The translations under genes were made by a program, and so were the position numbers. From NCBI RefSeq assembly GCF_000697965.2, contig NZ_CP015880.1:2986001-3050000 (forward strand): a stretch of DNA of 64,000 nucleotides, read 5' to 3'. The notes beneath the pieces are model-generated. The model saw nothing but the letters and a program-made list of their open reading frames with translations, was not told the DNA's origin and ran no database searches. Positions 9,124 through 16,240 of this stretch are shown here, piece by piece (the first letter of the stretch is position 1; every line of letters starts with the position of its first letter). Source of the DNA: Ensifer adhaerens. GTDB taxonomy: Bacteria; Pseudomonadota; Alphaproteobacteria; Rhizobiales; Rhizobiaceae.

Positions 9124-9365
9124 CCCTTCCCTCCCGTTGGCTTTGGGTTTCCGAGCGCATACGACGGGTCGCCGTGGTTCTCAGGGCCTCGATAGGCGAT
9201 AACCTTGGCCTTCTGCTGTTCGGTAAGCGATGAAAACAGCCCGAGAGGCATTCTCTCCCGCTGCCTTCTGACGGGGCACGGGTCAACGCGGCGAAGAGAC
9301 ATGTAGAACTGACCGCAATACCGGCAGTGGTCGTTCTCTGCCCAGCTATGGAGGCTCACGCTCAC
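9120..9365 (-). CDS. Hypothetical small protein with a Cys/His cluster
   Basis: This 81-residue protein starts at GTG within the upstream stop (GTGA overlap). The N-terminus has HCRYCGQFYMSLRRVDPCP, a C-x2-C plus later Cys that could bind zinc with a nearby His, followed by LTEQQKAKVIAYRGPE. It may be a small zinc-ribbon protein. No named family is recognised. It is translationally coupled to both neighbours. Confidence 0.55.
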   Translation of the reverse strand: MSVSLHSWAENDHCRYCGQFYMSLRRVDPCPVRRQRERMPLGLFSSLTEQQKAKVIAYRGPENHGDPSYALGNPKPTGGKG

Positions 9366-9508
9366 CCCCGGGCGAGTTGGATGGCGTACAGCGCGCCTTG
9401 CACGTTAGGCCATGCGTCGTATTCGCCAGAAAGGATCATCTTGGCGACGGTCGGATTGACTTGGGCCTTCGCGGCGGCTTCTCTGGCTATCTCAATGTCA
9501 GTGCGCAT
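9362..9508 (-). CDS. Hypothetical phage protein, 48 residues
   Basis: ATG at 9508 has the ribosome site GGGAGATGAG just upstream. A longer frame from 9550 would run into the divergent gene's start region. The product MRTDIEIAREAAAKAQVNPT... is a single helical region with a short C-terminus. It ends in a GTGA overlap with the next gene. It opens a four-gene minus-strand string ending near the terminase genes. Confidence 0.5.
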   Translation of the reverse strand: MRTDIEIAREAAAKAQVNPTVAKMILSGEYDAWPNVQGALYAIQLARG

Positions 9509-9529
9509 CTCATCTCCCAAGAGGCAAAC

Positions 9530-9700
9530 ATGGAACTGAACAAACTTCACGAAAGCTTTGTCGTCATCATCTCAGACAAGCCACGTCTGGCGATCCTGCA
9601 ACTAGAGACCGATAACGGCCGGGTCGAAGTCGAGGTCAATGAGACCGTCGCGCAAATCCTTGCGGATGAGATGCAGAAATTTCTCGCCCCGAAGAACTGA
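9530..9700 (+). CDS. Small plus-strand hypothetical protein, 56 residues
   Basis: An ATG with AGAGG eight bases upstream opens a 56-residue frame (MELNKLHESFVVIISDKPRL...), an alternating beta-strand pattern followed by a helix (NETVAQILADEMQKFLAPK). Its start lies only 21 bases from the divergent start at 9508. A GC-rich hairpin (CCCCG...CGGGG, 9706-9734) follows the stop but lacks a T-run. It is a plus-strand gene inside a minus-strand region. Confidence 0.5.
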   Translation: MELNKLHESFVVIISDKPRLAILQLETDNGRVEVEVNETVAQILADEMQKFLAPKN

Positions 9701-10092
9701 TGAAACCCCGCCCTCGGGTTATCCGGGGACGGGGCTGGGAATAAGCAAGGCATTCGCGCCTTGAGCCCGCAGCTTGCTACGGGTGGGTGGGTATCAGGAA
9801 CGCCTTCGCCACCGCGCGGATACCGCGTCAATTCGCGGATCATCCTGATGAGTAACCGGCTTGGTGAGCCGAAGCTTGGCCGGTCTTGTTCCTCGAATTG
9901 TCTGGGGCCGGTATTCGTCTGCGCTCGGAGCGCTGGCTACTGACCGGTTTCGCATCCCCTCTGGCATCTAAGGGCCTTGACCTCTAAGGGCGCATCCTAC
10001 TCTGCCAGTACGCTCCGAGAATCTAAGGCCGCGCACTGTCGGAAGCGCGTAACGCGGAATCTCTACGGTCAAAGACCGACCATGCAATACAC
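9701..10092. other. Non-coding stretch in prophage
   Basis: About 390 bases lie between a small plus-strand gene and the end of the 206-residue minus-strand gene. It holds a hairpin right after 9700 (CCCCG/CGGGG arms) and several GC-rich short inverted repeats around 9800-9900 (for example GGCTTGGTGAGCC). The octamer CTAAGGGC occurs twice near 9968-9990. No convincing coding frame was seen on either strand. Confidence 0.5.
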
Positions 10093-10713
10093 TTACACAG
10101 CCTCTTTCGATTTGGCAAGACCGAGTTGGAAATGCAGTTCCTTCAAACCTCGCTTAAGCCACAACAATTGTGCATCTGGCATAGTGCGCATGATTTCTAG
10201 GTCAAGCAAGCACGTGTTGTAGATAGTCGTCTTTACTCTTGGGCCGTCTTCAAGCCTAAGCAAAGTTCCCTCAAGCGCCATCATGCGGTTCGACGCTTCT
10301 CTGGCCATTCTTGCGCGCTCCGAGGTCGTTTCGCCGTCGAAACCTTTAATACTGAACAGCGATTGAGCCCGAGCTGACGGGAAAGAAATGCCCGTGAGCC
10401 CGTAATACCGCACCATCTGCGTTGCGTATGCGTCCCCTGCTTCGCGTTCGCATTCGGTTATACGACCATCGAGGAACAGGCGCCCCAAAACGTACCCAGC
10501 GTATGGGCTTGACACCATGTCGTTGCTCACTTCCTTGCCTTTGAAATAGACACGCTGCCTTGCCTCGATGGCGACGGCTCGGACTTCCTTCTCGCGCTCT
10601 GTGTGCTTGATCTGGCCACCTGGATAGCGCTCTACGCCTTCCTTTGCGGGCCTACCGGCATACTGGCGCTGCTTGATGCGCTTGGAGCGGAGGCGTTCGG
10701 CTTGTGAGGTCAT
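10093..10713 (-). CDS. Conserved-looking phage protein of unknown function, 206 residues
   Basis: ATG at 10713 overlaps the HNH gene's stop (ATGA). The N-terminus is very basic (RLRSKRIKQRQYAGRPAKEG), a possible nucleic-acid-binding tail. The middle has GYVLGRLFLDGRITECEREA and YYGLTGISFPSARAQSLFSI. The C-terminal half is helical (EASNRMMALEGTLLRLEDGP). It ends the replication-gene string, where late-gene regulators often lie, but nothing in the sequence proves that role. Confidence 0.65.
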   Translation of the reverse strand: MTSQAERLRSKRIKQRQYAGRPAKEGVERYPGGQIKHTEREKEVRAVAIEARQRVYFKGKEVSNDMVSSPYAGYVLGRLFLDGRITECEREAGDAYATQMVRYYGLTGISFPSARAQSLFSIKGFDGETTSERARMAREASNRMMALEGTLLRLEDGPRVKTTIYNTCLLDLEIMRTMPDAQLLWLKRGLKELHFQLGLAKSKEAV

Positions 10714-11303
10714 GCTGTTTCCCCTGTGGATTTCTTCGCTCCGAATGGCTCTCGATCAGTCCCTGTGAAGCCGAGAGCCCTTTCCGCCGCCTTGCGGGCG
10801 ATGGCTGCTTCGTGAAGTGTCTTGAACTGGCCTAGATAAACGTGCTTCGGTCCGCTCCAAATGCGCGCTACCCATCGACCATCGCCCTCTGTCTTATTGT
10901 ATTTCGGCTTCCAACTTACGCCGTGGATGCCTGACGTGTTGTTCGCCCGTTTGCCACCGTTGCGCTGGTTCTCGCTCTTGGAGACCTTGCGAAGATTCAC
11001 CCAGCGATTGTCGCCTCGATCGCCGTTTAGGTGGTCGATCTCCCATGCAGGGTATTCAGGCCAGTCCCCCGTCATTATGAGCCATGCGATGCGATGGGCG
11101 GAGTAATAGGTCCCGTCCATATGAACCTTGAGATATCCTTCATTGTTCGGACATCCTGCGACACGCCCGACATCATTGTTAACATGGCGTGTCCAAATCG
11201 CATGGTTAGAGAACTCATCGCGCGCCCTCTCCCGTAAAAGGAGATGACCGCTGTCCTTGTCGTAATCGAAGAACTGCATGACGCGGTTTCGGCTAGGGCC
11301 CAT
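10710..11303 (-). CDS. HNH endonuclease with C-terminal AP2 domain
   Basis: The 197-residue protein has an HNH core: YSAHRIAWLIMTGDWPE (about 67-83), then EIDHLNGDRGDNRWVNLRKV with the catalytic His in DHLNGD and the N in NLR. A C-terminal AP2-type DNA-binding unit follows: GIHGVSWKPKYNK ... RWVARIWSGPKHVYLGQF ... AAIARKAAERALGF. This HNH-AP2 layout is typical of free-standing phage homing endonucleases. It starts immediately after the stop of the DnaA-like gene, with AGGA upstream. It may be a self-spreading passenger or assist packaging. Confidence 0.85.
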   Translation of the reverse strand: MGPSRNRVMQFFDYDKDSGHLLLRERARDEFSNHAIWTRHVNNDVGRVAGCPNNEGYLKVHMDGTYYSAHRIAWLIMTGDWPEYPAWEIDHLNGDRGDNRWVNLRKVSKSENQRNGGKRANNTSGIHGVSWKPKYNKTEGDGRWVARIWSGPKHVYLGQFKTLHEAAIARKAAERALGFTGTDREPFGAKKSTGETA

Positions 11304-11918
11304 TCACAAGGTTCCTGCTTTTCGAGCTTTGTTCCGGCGATGGTTGTCATTCATCCTCCCCTGCCTCTTCGCGCACCATGCAGCCGCCCCAGCATCGCCT
11401 CTAGCTGCAGCGCCCTTCCTGACGGCGTACATGGCGCCGGTATGATCCTTCATGCCGAAGAAGTTCGCCAATCGGGGGAAAGAGATATCTTTTCGCTCGG
11501 TGTAGATCGCATGCATGCATGCCTGGCGGGCGGCGACGATATTGCGAGCGCGATGAACTCCGCGGACTTCCTCGAACGTGACCCCCGGGAAATCCTGCAA
11601 TACCGCAAGGCAGATATCCTTCATCGGCCTGCGGGTCATAACCTCGTCGGCATTGTCCTTGCTTTCGACCAAGGCTGCGTGCTGCTCCCAATCGATCGTG
11701 GCTGGGAATGACGCGCTTGTGCTGGACAGGCTCAGGAGCCGCTTCATCTCAACCCACTTGCGCCAGGCATTCACATGGGCATCGAAATCGCGGACCAGAA
11801 GCAACTGAGGAGCCAGCTTTGGGGCAACGACCTTCTTCGGTGGGTGGCTATTAAAGAGCCGCTCTCTCACAGCCTTGTAATGCTGGGCTTGCGTTGTGAG
11901 TGCTGAGTTATGCTGCAT
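11304..11918 (-). CDS. Stand-alone DnaA domain IV-like protein
   Basis: ATG at 11918 has AAGGA at good spacing, giving 204 residues. Residues 98-169 match the DnaA C-terminal DNA-binding domain: ICLAVLQDFPGVTFEEVRG, the basic-loop helix HRARNIVAARQACMHAI, and the signature-like FFGMKDHTGAMYAVRKG, compare DHTTV in DnaA. No AAA+ ATPase domain is present; the first 90 residues are basic and unassigned. It could bind DnaA boxes or phage origin sites and recruit or block host initiation. It lies next to primosome-type and RusA genes. Confidence 0.75.
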   Translation of the reverse strand: MQHNSALTTQAQHYKAVRERLFNSHPPKKVVAPKLAPQLLLVRDFDAHVNAWRKWVEMKRLLSLSSTSASFPATIDWEQHAALVESKDNADEVMTRRPMKDICLAVLQDFPGVTFEEVRGVHRARNIVAARQACMHAIYTERKDISFPRLANFFGMKDHTGAMYAVRKGAAARGDAGAAAWCAKRQGRMNDNHRRNKARKAGTL

Positions 11919-12108
11919 TGCGGTCGTCCTTTTTAGCGGAGCCGATAGGTCCATACACGGCGTCTAACGCGAACTTGTGCACGCTGCCCTCTGGATAGGC
12001 TTTCGCCCTGCACTGGATGATGAATTTGTCCCTATCTACGCCAGAGGCTATGAGGGCTCTTTTCTCTCTGTGCATTTGGGAGAGTTGTGATTGGCGGAGG
12101 TCCTTCAT
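11908..12108 (-). CDS. Hypothetical phage protein, 66 residues
   Basis: ATG at 12108 was chosen because it overlaps the previous stop in ATGA. The product is basic with helices (DLRQSQLSQMHREKRALIAS) and FALDAVYGPI. No family is recognised. Its end overlaps the start of the DnaA-like gene by 11 bases, so it is part of the replication operon. Confidence 0.55.
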   Translation of the reverse strand: MKDLRQSQLSQMHREKRALIASGVDRDKFIIQCRAKAYPEGSVHKFALDAVYGPIGSAKKDDRNAA

Positions 12109-12299
12109 TCCCAGCCTACCCATTCGTTCGCGTCGGCCTTGCGCCGTATGTTGGATAACTCGTTGTTCCACCGTGCCAGCGTCGGCTCTGCCTTCGTGCC
12201 TGCCCTATCTTTCAAGGCAGACTGCATGATCTCTTGCAGCAACCGCGCTTCGTCGTGATTGGTCGCGTAGATGCCCGCTAGGACGCTGCCGTACTTCAC
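12105..12299 (-). CDS. Hypothetical phage protein, 64 residues
   Basis: The protein starts at GTG overlapping the upstream stop (GTGA). It is mainly helical (DEARLLQEIMQSALKDRAGT), ending NEWVGWE. No family is recognised. It is coupled to genes on both sides in the minus-strand replication operon. Confidence 0.55.
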   Translation of the reverse strand: MKYGSVLAGIYATNHDEARLLQEIMQSALKDRAGTKAEPTLARWNNELSNIRRKADANEWVGWE

Positions 12300-12682
12300 T
12301 GCACCATCCTCCCCGACATGCCGGCAGCCGTGCGTCTTGCCATCTCTGCAAGCTGACGGCGGCGCTCTGGGTCTACATTCGATGATGCGGGCTCTTGAGG
12401 CTTGATAGGCTCTGGACGCCCGTAGTTAGCGAACGATGGGCGCTGGACACGCGCTTGAACCGGCTCCCACTCGTCATCCCAGCACTCCCCATTCAGCCAG
12501 GTCGCAGGGTGCTTGAAGTCGATCTTCTCGGGCTTCTTGGCGACGTATTCGGTGATCGCCTTGAGCATGTTTTCGAGGGTTGTTTTCTTGATGGCCTTAT
12601 CCCAAGCCTTACGGGCTGCGCCTTTGGCTACGCGGCGCGGGTACGATTTCCAGAACGATTCGAACTGTTCTTCCTTGGTCAC
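12296..12682 (-). CDS. Primosome/replisome organiser-type protein
   Basis: A GTG at 12682 overlaps the RusA stop (GTGA) and gives 128 residues. The sequence FESFWKSYPRRVAKGAARKA followed by KKPEKIDFKHPATWLNGECW and WDDEWE is the C-terminal block of many phage replication proteins that load host helicase (FWxxYPRR ... HPATWLNxxxWxDE). Only this block is present, with no N-terminal winged helix. It may work with the DnaA-like protein in origin firing. Family reading is firm; the mechanism is inferred. Confidence 0.75.
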   Translation of the reverse strand: MTKEEQFESFWKSYPRRVAKGAARKAWDKAIKKTTLENMLKAITEYVAKKPEKIDFKHPATWLNGECWDDEWEPVQARVQRPSFANYGRPEPIKPQEPASSNVDPERRRQLAEMARRTAAGMSGRMVQ

Positions 12683-13029
12683 GCTGCCATCCCTTCTTCC
12701 GATAGCTGCAAAATCACGACGCATTCGGCTGGCAATTCCTCACACCAGCACATGGTCAATCGTTCGCAGAGGTTGTCGTTTTTGATCACTTGGTAATGCT
12801 GAAGGCAGTCCAAGATTGCCTTCGATCTGTTGTCGAGGTCCTGGCGCATGTTCTGGCGCCGCAGGGCTATGGCGATCGAAAACGGGGTGTCGATCGGCTT
12901 CTCTGGGATCTTGATGAAATAGCCAGCGTCCTTGCGCCACTTCTTGTAGGTGCTGGACAGAGAACGGGTCTTCCCCCAGCCCCGGTACAGTTCCCAGCCG
13001 CTCGGCGGATAAGGAAGAAGGAATTTCAT
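12679..13029 (-). CDS. RusA-like Holliday junction resolvase
   Basis: The 116-residue protein is the usual RusA size. It begins FLLPYPPSGWELYRGWGK, has a Lys/Arg-rich segment (TYKKWRKDAGYFI) and the signature RQDLDNRSKAILDCL followed by VIKNDNLCE. The Asp residues of DLDN and NDN bind metal. Its N-terminal ATG overlaps the upstream stop by one base (TGATG). It should cut four-way junctions before packaging. Confidence 0.85.
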   Translation of the reverse strand: MKFLLPYPPSGWELYRGWGKTRSLSSTYKKWRKDAGYFIKIPEKPIDTPFSIAIALRRQNMRQDLDNRSKAILDCLQHYQVIKNDNLCERLTMCWCEELPAECVVILQLSEEGMAA

Positions 13030-13238
13030 CAGGCCGCCTCATCCCGTTTAGCGCCGCGGTCAAATATCTCTTTCGCCTTAAGCACCCACGCCAGACGGCG
13101 TTCCTTGTTCGAGATATTGATCTCGGGCCAAGGCTTCTTGCTCTGCCTGCCGTGATCCTCGAACCATGTTTCAAGCTCTCGGATATAGCGGCCAGCTTCC
13201 TCTGACATTTCTGCGAAGTTGGAGAAGGAGCCCGTCAT
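13029..13238 (-). CDS. Hypothetical phage protein, 69 residues
   Basis: The ATG at 13238 follows the previous stop by 9 bases. The protein is helical and charged (SEEAGRYIRELETWFEDHG, then NISNKERRLAWVLKAKEIFD). No family is recognised. It is coupled to RusA through a TGATG junction. Confidence 0.55.
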   Translation of the reverse strand: MTGSFSNFAEMSEEAGRYIRELETWFEDHGRQSKKPWPEINISNKERRLAWVLKAKEIFDRGAKRDEAA

Positions 13239-13247
13239 TCCTCGTCC

Positions 13248-13628
13248 CTAAGCTCCGGTGCGATTTTGAATGCCAACCATCTGGAGCAACGCAGCAACAA
13301 TCTCGCCAAGGAGATGCGGATCCTGGCTCCCGAGGAGAGCTTCGGCTCTTGCGATTGCGTCATCATTCTTGCGGATCTCCTGACGGGCTTGGTAGATAAT
13401 GCCGCTCACGTCCTCGACGCGGCGAAGCTCATCACCTCTGATCGAAATCTTGGGGTCGGCGTACCAAACATCGCGGGTGCGGGTGAAAGACCACCCGAGC
13501 CGAGCGGCGGCTTTGCCGATTCTCTTCTTGACGCTGCCAAGCGAAGGAGGGGCGATCTCGTCCCGCAACGCACTCTGGCAAAATACAGCTACTGACATTT
13601 TACTTTTCTCCGACGCTTTATCGGGCAT
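13248..13628 (-). CDS. Hypothetical phage protein, 126 residues
   Basis: The start at 13628 was chosen because AGGAGG lies eight to nine bases upstream, stronger than for the internal ATG at 13598. The middle (SVKKRIGKAAARLGWSFTRT, then RDVWYADPKISIRGDE) suggests a small DNA-binding unit, and the rest is helical (GIIYQARQEIRKNDDAIARA). No named family is recognised. It opens the RusA/replication subset. Confidence 0.6.
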   Translation of the reverse strand: MPDKASEKSKMSVAVFCQSALRDEIAPPSLGSVKKRIGKAAARLGWSFTRTRDVWYADPKISIRGDELRRVEDVSGIIYQARQEIRKNDDAIARAEALLGSQDPHLLGEIVAALLQMVGIQNRTGA

Positions 13629-13681
13629 TTCCGACGCCTCCTGTGAGATTTTTAAATCGCACAAGGAAAGAGGCGAAAGAG

Positions 13682-13873
13682 ATGTTCAAACTCATCACAT
13701 TCCCGGGACCAGGCGGCGCTGACGCCAATCAAGAAGCCGATCTGGTTCCGTTCGTCGCTTTAGGAGAGGTCGCTTTGGCCGTGGTTTTGAGGCTTTCGAG
13801 CGATCTTCCCAGAATTAGGGTGCTAGCCCATCTCAACTCTTCGGAGGGAGACAGAGGAGACGGGCTAGCCTGA
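13682..13873 (+). CDS. Possible small plus-strand protein, 63 residues
   Basis: ATG preceded by AGAGG at eight bases opens MFKLITFPGPGGADANQEAD..., with a hydrophobic stretch LVPFVALGEVALAVVLRL. It lies in the 280-base gap between two minus-strand genes and diverges from the gene starting at 13628. No family is recognised and coding potential is uncertain; the gap may instead be regulatory. Confidence 0.35.
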   Translation: MFKLITFPGPGGADANQEADLVPFVALGEVALAVVLRLSSDLPRIRVLAHLNSSEGDRGDGLA

Positions 13874-13910
13874 CTGCCGGCGGAAAGGGAGGACACCGGC
13901 AGGCCAGTTC

Positions 13911-14054
13911 TTAATCAGGATATTTCGGAGGACGAGGCCTGAAGGGCCCGCTGGCTGCCGATGCGGCCACGCCGATGAACATGCCAATGACAATCCCAGC
14001 CACCATGCCGACGCCGAGATATGTTTCAGCCAGAGCGCAGAGAGTGTTTCCCAT
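13911..14054 (-). CDS. Small membrane protein, 47 residues
   Basis: This short frame starts at an ATG overlapping the upstream stop by one base (TGATG). The product MGNTLCALAETYLGVGMVAG then IVIGMFIGVAASAASG has one clear membrane segment and a short basic, proline-rich tail (PFRPRPPKYPD). It is the second of two consecutive small membrane proteins. Function is unknown. Confidence 0.55.
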   Translation of the reverse strand: MGNTLCALAETYLGVGMVAGIVIGMFIGVAASAASGPFRPRPPKYPD

Positions 14055-14311
14055 CACAGCACCCGAAGCGTACCGGCCTCTACGACCGTGCCCATACCTA
14101 CGAGGCGAGCAGCCCTCACTTCGTCGGAAGGCGTGCCGAAAAGGGCATCCAACTCATTTTGAAGAGCGGCTTCATCGACGCGCGGCTCAGGCTCGGGACC
14201 GAAAATCTCAATCGCCGCAGCAAAGGCCCCAGCGCCGCAGAACATGCCGGATACCAAGCACGTAAGGCCGATGAGCATTGCAGATTGGAAGGTGATCATC
14301 GTGTCAGCCAT
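14054..14311 (-). CDS. Small membrane protein, 85 residues
   Basis: ATG at 14311 (MADTMITFQSAMLIGL...) is the most sensible start; a longer frame to 14437 lacks a ribosome site. Residues 8-31 form one membrane segment (SAMLIGLTCLVSGMFCGAGA). An acidic region follows (FGPEPEPRVDEAALQNELDA). It overlaps the upstream gene by eight bases and couples to the 47-residue membrane protein. The pair might act together at the membrane, but no lysis or exclusion role is shown. Confidence 0.55.
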   Translation of the reverse strand: MADTMITFQSAMLIGLTCLVSGMFCGAGAFAAAIEIFGPEPEPRVDEAALQNELDALFGTPSDEVRAARLVGMGTVVEAGTLRVL

Positions 14312-14600
14312 TGAGGCACCTGTCATATTCGGAGGATTGATCGTGGAGGATGGCTGCGGCACTGCCGGGGTGATGTGGCCAGCGCATCCATGCGACAGGC
14401 TCTTCTCCACCCTTGAAACCGGCCCAACGCTTCTCATCAGGGAGCCAATAGGACCTGATGACCTTGCCGCATTTGCTCGCTAGGATGACGATATCTGGCT
14501 GAAATTCCTCGTACTGCTTGATGCCGTCTTTGGTTTTGACAGTACGGTCAACCATGCTGCCGAGAGGCATTCCCGTGAGATTGAAGTTCCATTCGCTCAT
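14304..14600 (-). CDS. DUF551-like phage protein, 98 residues
   Basis: ATG at 14600 has a strong ribosome site (AGGAGGCGGG). The C-terminal part (KCGKVIRSYWLPDEKRWAGF followed by GEEPVAWMRWPHHP) resembles the W-x-P-x-P patterns of DUF551-type phage proteins, which are common early genes of unknown role. The identification is tentative. Confidence 0.55.
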   Translation of the reverse strand: MSEWNFNLTGMPLGSMVDRTVKTKDGIKQYEEFQPDIVILASKCGKVIRSYWLPDEKRWAGFKGGEEPVAWMRWPHHPGSAAAILHDQSSEYDRCLNG

Positions 14601-14632
14601 CGTCCCGCCTCCTCTGCCGAAAGGGAAATCTG

Positions 14633-14902
14633 ATGCCCATTGTCGGAAAGTTTGCTGATGCGAAGCCCCCGGTCGTCGTGTTCGACGAAGGAGCCCCGAA
14701 CGCTTACGCAAATTTCATCACTGAGATGGCCGACGATGGCGACGTTGTCCGAGTAGGCTTCGCTGCCCTCAGCCAAGACGGCGACGGGCAGATGAAGGCT
14801 ATGATCGTCGTCAGGCTGAACCTCAAACGAGAGATCGCCTGGGAAATGTGCCGCGAGCTTCGCAAGATCGAGGAAGCCATAGCGAAGGGAAAGAAAAGGT
14901 GA
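14633..14902 (+). CDS. Plus-strand hypothetical protein, 89 residues
   Basis: ATG is preceded by AAGGG at seven bases. The product looks like a compact globular protein: MPIVGKFADAKPPVVVFDEG, then VVRVGFAALSQDGDGQMKAM and a charged C-terminal helix (EMCRELRKIEEAIAKGKKR). A minus-strand frame covers the same DNA (14597-14932) and also has acceptable start and overlap. The plus-strand product has the more protein-like residue pattern, so it is preferred. Only one is likely to be used. Confidence 0.5.
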   Translation: MPIVGKFADAKPPVVVFDEGAPNAYANFITEMADDGDVVRVGFAALSQDGDGQMKAMIVVRLNLKREIAWEMCRELRKIEEAIAKGKKR

Positions 14903-14907
14903 GGAGG

Positions 14908-15924
14908 TCATGCCGTCTCCTTGGATGCGCAAACATCCTCGACATCTTCCAAAGACAAGTTTTCAGCCAAAAAGAGGGGTGCAGCAGTAATGAACATCAA
15001 CCGAGCTTCACGGCTGGCCTTGTTCCAAGCTCTGCACAATCGATCTATTTTCCGAGAGCGTATTTCAGGATTTGTCTTGTTTATTTTCCGGCCCATGCCG
15101 GTCTTATTTTCTTTTGCCCAGCCCTTGGACTCAATCTGGCGAACCCTTTCGCGAGTTAGCCAAAACATCCGCCCAATTTCAGACAGGTTTACCCCCTGCC
15201 CCCTAAGCCTTTTCATCTTCTCTGAACGCTGGAGATCCAAAGACATTATTTCAGCTATAGCTGATGACCGATCGGCCGCCACCTTCGCCGCCTCAGTCTT
15301 TTCTGAGGCATCCCGCTGCTTCTGCTTGGTAGCTATAGCAGTGATGAACGCGTCCATGCCCTTCTCACGAAGCACATGAGCAAGTTCTTTGTTCTTATTT
15401 ATGAGACGAGTGGTGCTGGCATCTCTGGTCAGCCCGAGCTTGAAGGCTCGAAGCCTAATAGTGCTCTCAGTTCTGCCTATGACGGATGCTATTTCCGCCG
15501 TCGAGTAGAACAGACCCCACATCCGCTTAAGGGTTTCAAGGTCTTCATCGGTCCAATAATAACCAGACCCCTTGTCTCCCTTGGATTTATTTTTTGCCTG
15601 TTCAACAGAAGTAGCCCACCTACAATTGCCGGGCTCGTAGGGACCATCGTTATCTATACGGTCGATGGAGTGTTTAGAGCTTGGCCGTGGACCCAGGTCA
15701 TCGAAGAAGTTCTTAAAATCATCCCGCCAACGATCGCATACAGTGATGCCCCTGCCACCGTACCGCTTGTAGGAGGCCACGCTATCGTTGTAGCAGCGAG
15801 CGAGCATCCCAGACCAAATCTTGTACTCTGGCATAGCAGTTCTAGGAACGCCGGCTACCAGGTCTCGCTTGACTACCCTACGGGGAACAAGCGCTATCTC
15901 CGTATTAGCTTCGCGATAGGTCAT
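14908..15924 (-). CDS. HNH-like / GcrA-like / sigma-r4-like fusion protein
   Basis: This 338-residue protein appears to join three DNA-binding units. Residues 31-115 resemble phage HNH proteins (IWSGMLARCYN, YKRYGGRGITVCDRW, HSIDRIDNDGPYEPGNCRWA). Residues 122-168 resemble the N-terminal helix-turn-helix of GcrA (YYWTDEDLETLKRMWGLFYS, then AEIASVIGRTESTIRLRAFK). Residues 238-270 resemble sigma region 4 (GVNLSEIGRMFWLTRERVRQ). A charged helix links the last two. It overlaps the Cro-like gene's stop (ATGA). It is the second gene of the leftward early operon. Confidence 0.7.
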   Translation of the reverse strand: MTYREANTEIALVPRRVVKRDLVAGVPRTAMPEYKIWSGMLARCYNDSVASYKRYGGRGITVCDRWRDDFKNFFDDLGPRPSSKHSIDRIDNDGPYEPGNCRWATSVEQAKNKSKGDKGSGYYWTDEDLETLKRMWGLFYSTAEIASVIGRTESTIRLRAFKLGLTRDASTTRLINKNKELAHVLREKGMDAFITAIATKQKQRDASEKTEAAKVAADRSSAIAEIMSLDLQRSEKMKRLRGQGVNLSEIGRMFWLTRERVRQIESKGWAKENKTGMGRKINKTNPEIRSRKIDRLCRAWNKASREARLMFITAAPLFLAENLSLEDVEDVCASKETA

Positions 15925-16136
15925 TGCGCGACCTCCTTTGCGAAGTCTTTCGCCGTAACTTTCCCGGCCGTGAGGTTTTCAATCTTAAGAGCCAAGTCGA
16001 AGGAGGGGGTGGCCTCTCTCTTCTCAAGCCTGTTGACCCACCAGCGCGAAATGCCGAGCTTCTCGCCAAGCGCCTCCTGCGTGAGAGGCGTCTTCTGGCT
16101 GTTTCTCCAGATGGAAAGTGCGTGTTCGTTTGACAT
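15921..16136 (-). CDS. Cro-like helix-turn-helix protein
   Basis: From ATG 16136 the protein is 71 residues. The helix-turn-helix is TQEALGEKLGISRWWVNRLE (about residues 15-34), an XRE/Cro-type fold. It starts nine bases from the operator at 16145-16161 and faces the divergent repressor gene. Longer starts (16154, 16166, 16184) would place the operator inside the gene. It probably opens the leftward operon and competes with the repressor, by analogy with Cro. Confidence 0.75.
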   Translation of the reverse strand: MSNEHALSIWRNSQKTPLTQEALGEKLGISRWWVNRLEKREATPSFDLALKIENLTAGKVTAKDFAKEVAQ

Positions 16137-16144
16137 GCTGTTAG

Positions 16145-16161
16145 GTTGGCACATAGCCAAC
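16145..16161. promoter_or_regulatory. Operator copy 1 (GTTG-N9-CAAC)
   Basis: The 17-mer GTTGGCACATAGCCAAC is an interrupted palindrome with six-base arms (GTTGGC/GCCAAC). It sits between the Cro-like gene start and the repressor gene. It matches three further copies. Confidence 0.75.
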
Positions 16162-16211
16162 TTCATTGCAAGAGGGGTCGTCAAAAATAGTTGTCTTCAT
16201 GGCCGTCTACA

Positions 16212-16228
16212 GTTGCTACAAGACCAAC
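16212..16228. promoter_or_regulatory. Operator copy 2 (GTTG-N9-CAAC)
   Basis: The 17-mer GTTGCTACAAGACCAAC has the same ends and length as copy 1, 67 bases away. It directly abuts the -10-like TAAAAT of the repressor gene, so repressor binding there would affect its own promoter. Confidence 0.65.
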
Positions 16229-16240
16229 TAAAATTCTGAC
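16229..16240 (+). promoter_or_regulatory. -10 element for a probable leaderless repressor mRNA
   Basis: TAAAAT (16229-16234) lies seven bases before the ATG at 16241, so the transcript would begin at or next to the start codon. No ribosome site is present. This is the layout of lambda cI from its maintenance promoter. No clear -35 was assigned. Confidence 0.45.

Noticed and set aside
14597..14932. Minus-strand 111-codon frame
   Set aside because: It competes with a plus-strand frame over the same DNA. It has a good ATGA junction, but its product looks less protein-like. It remains the main alternative at this locus.
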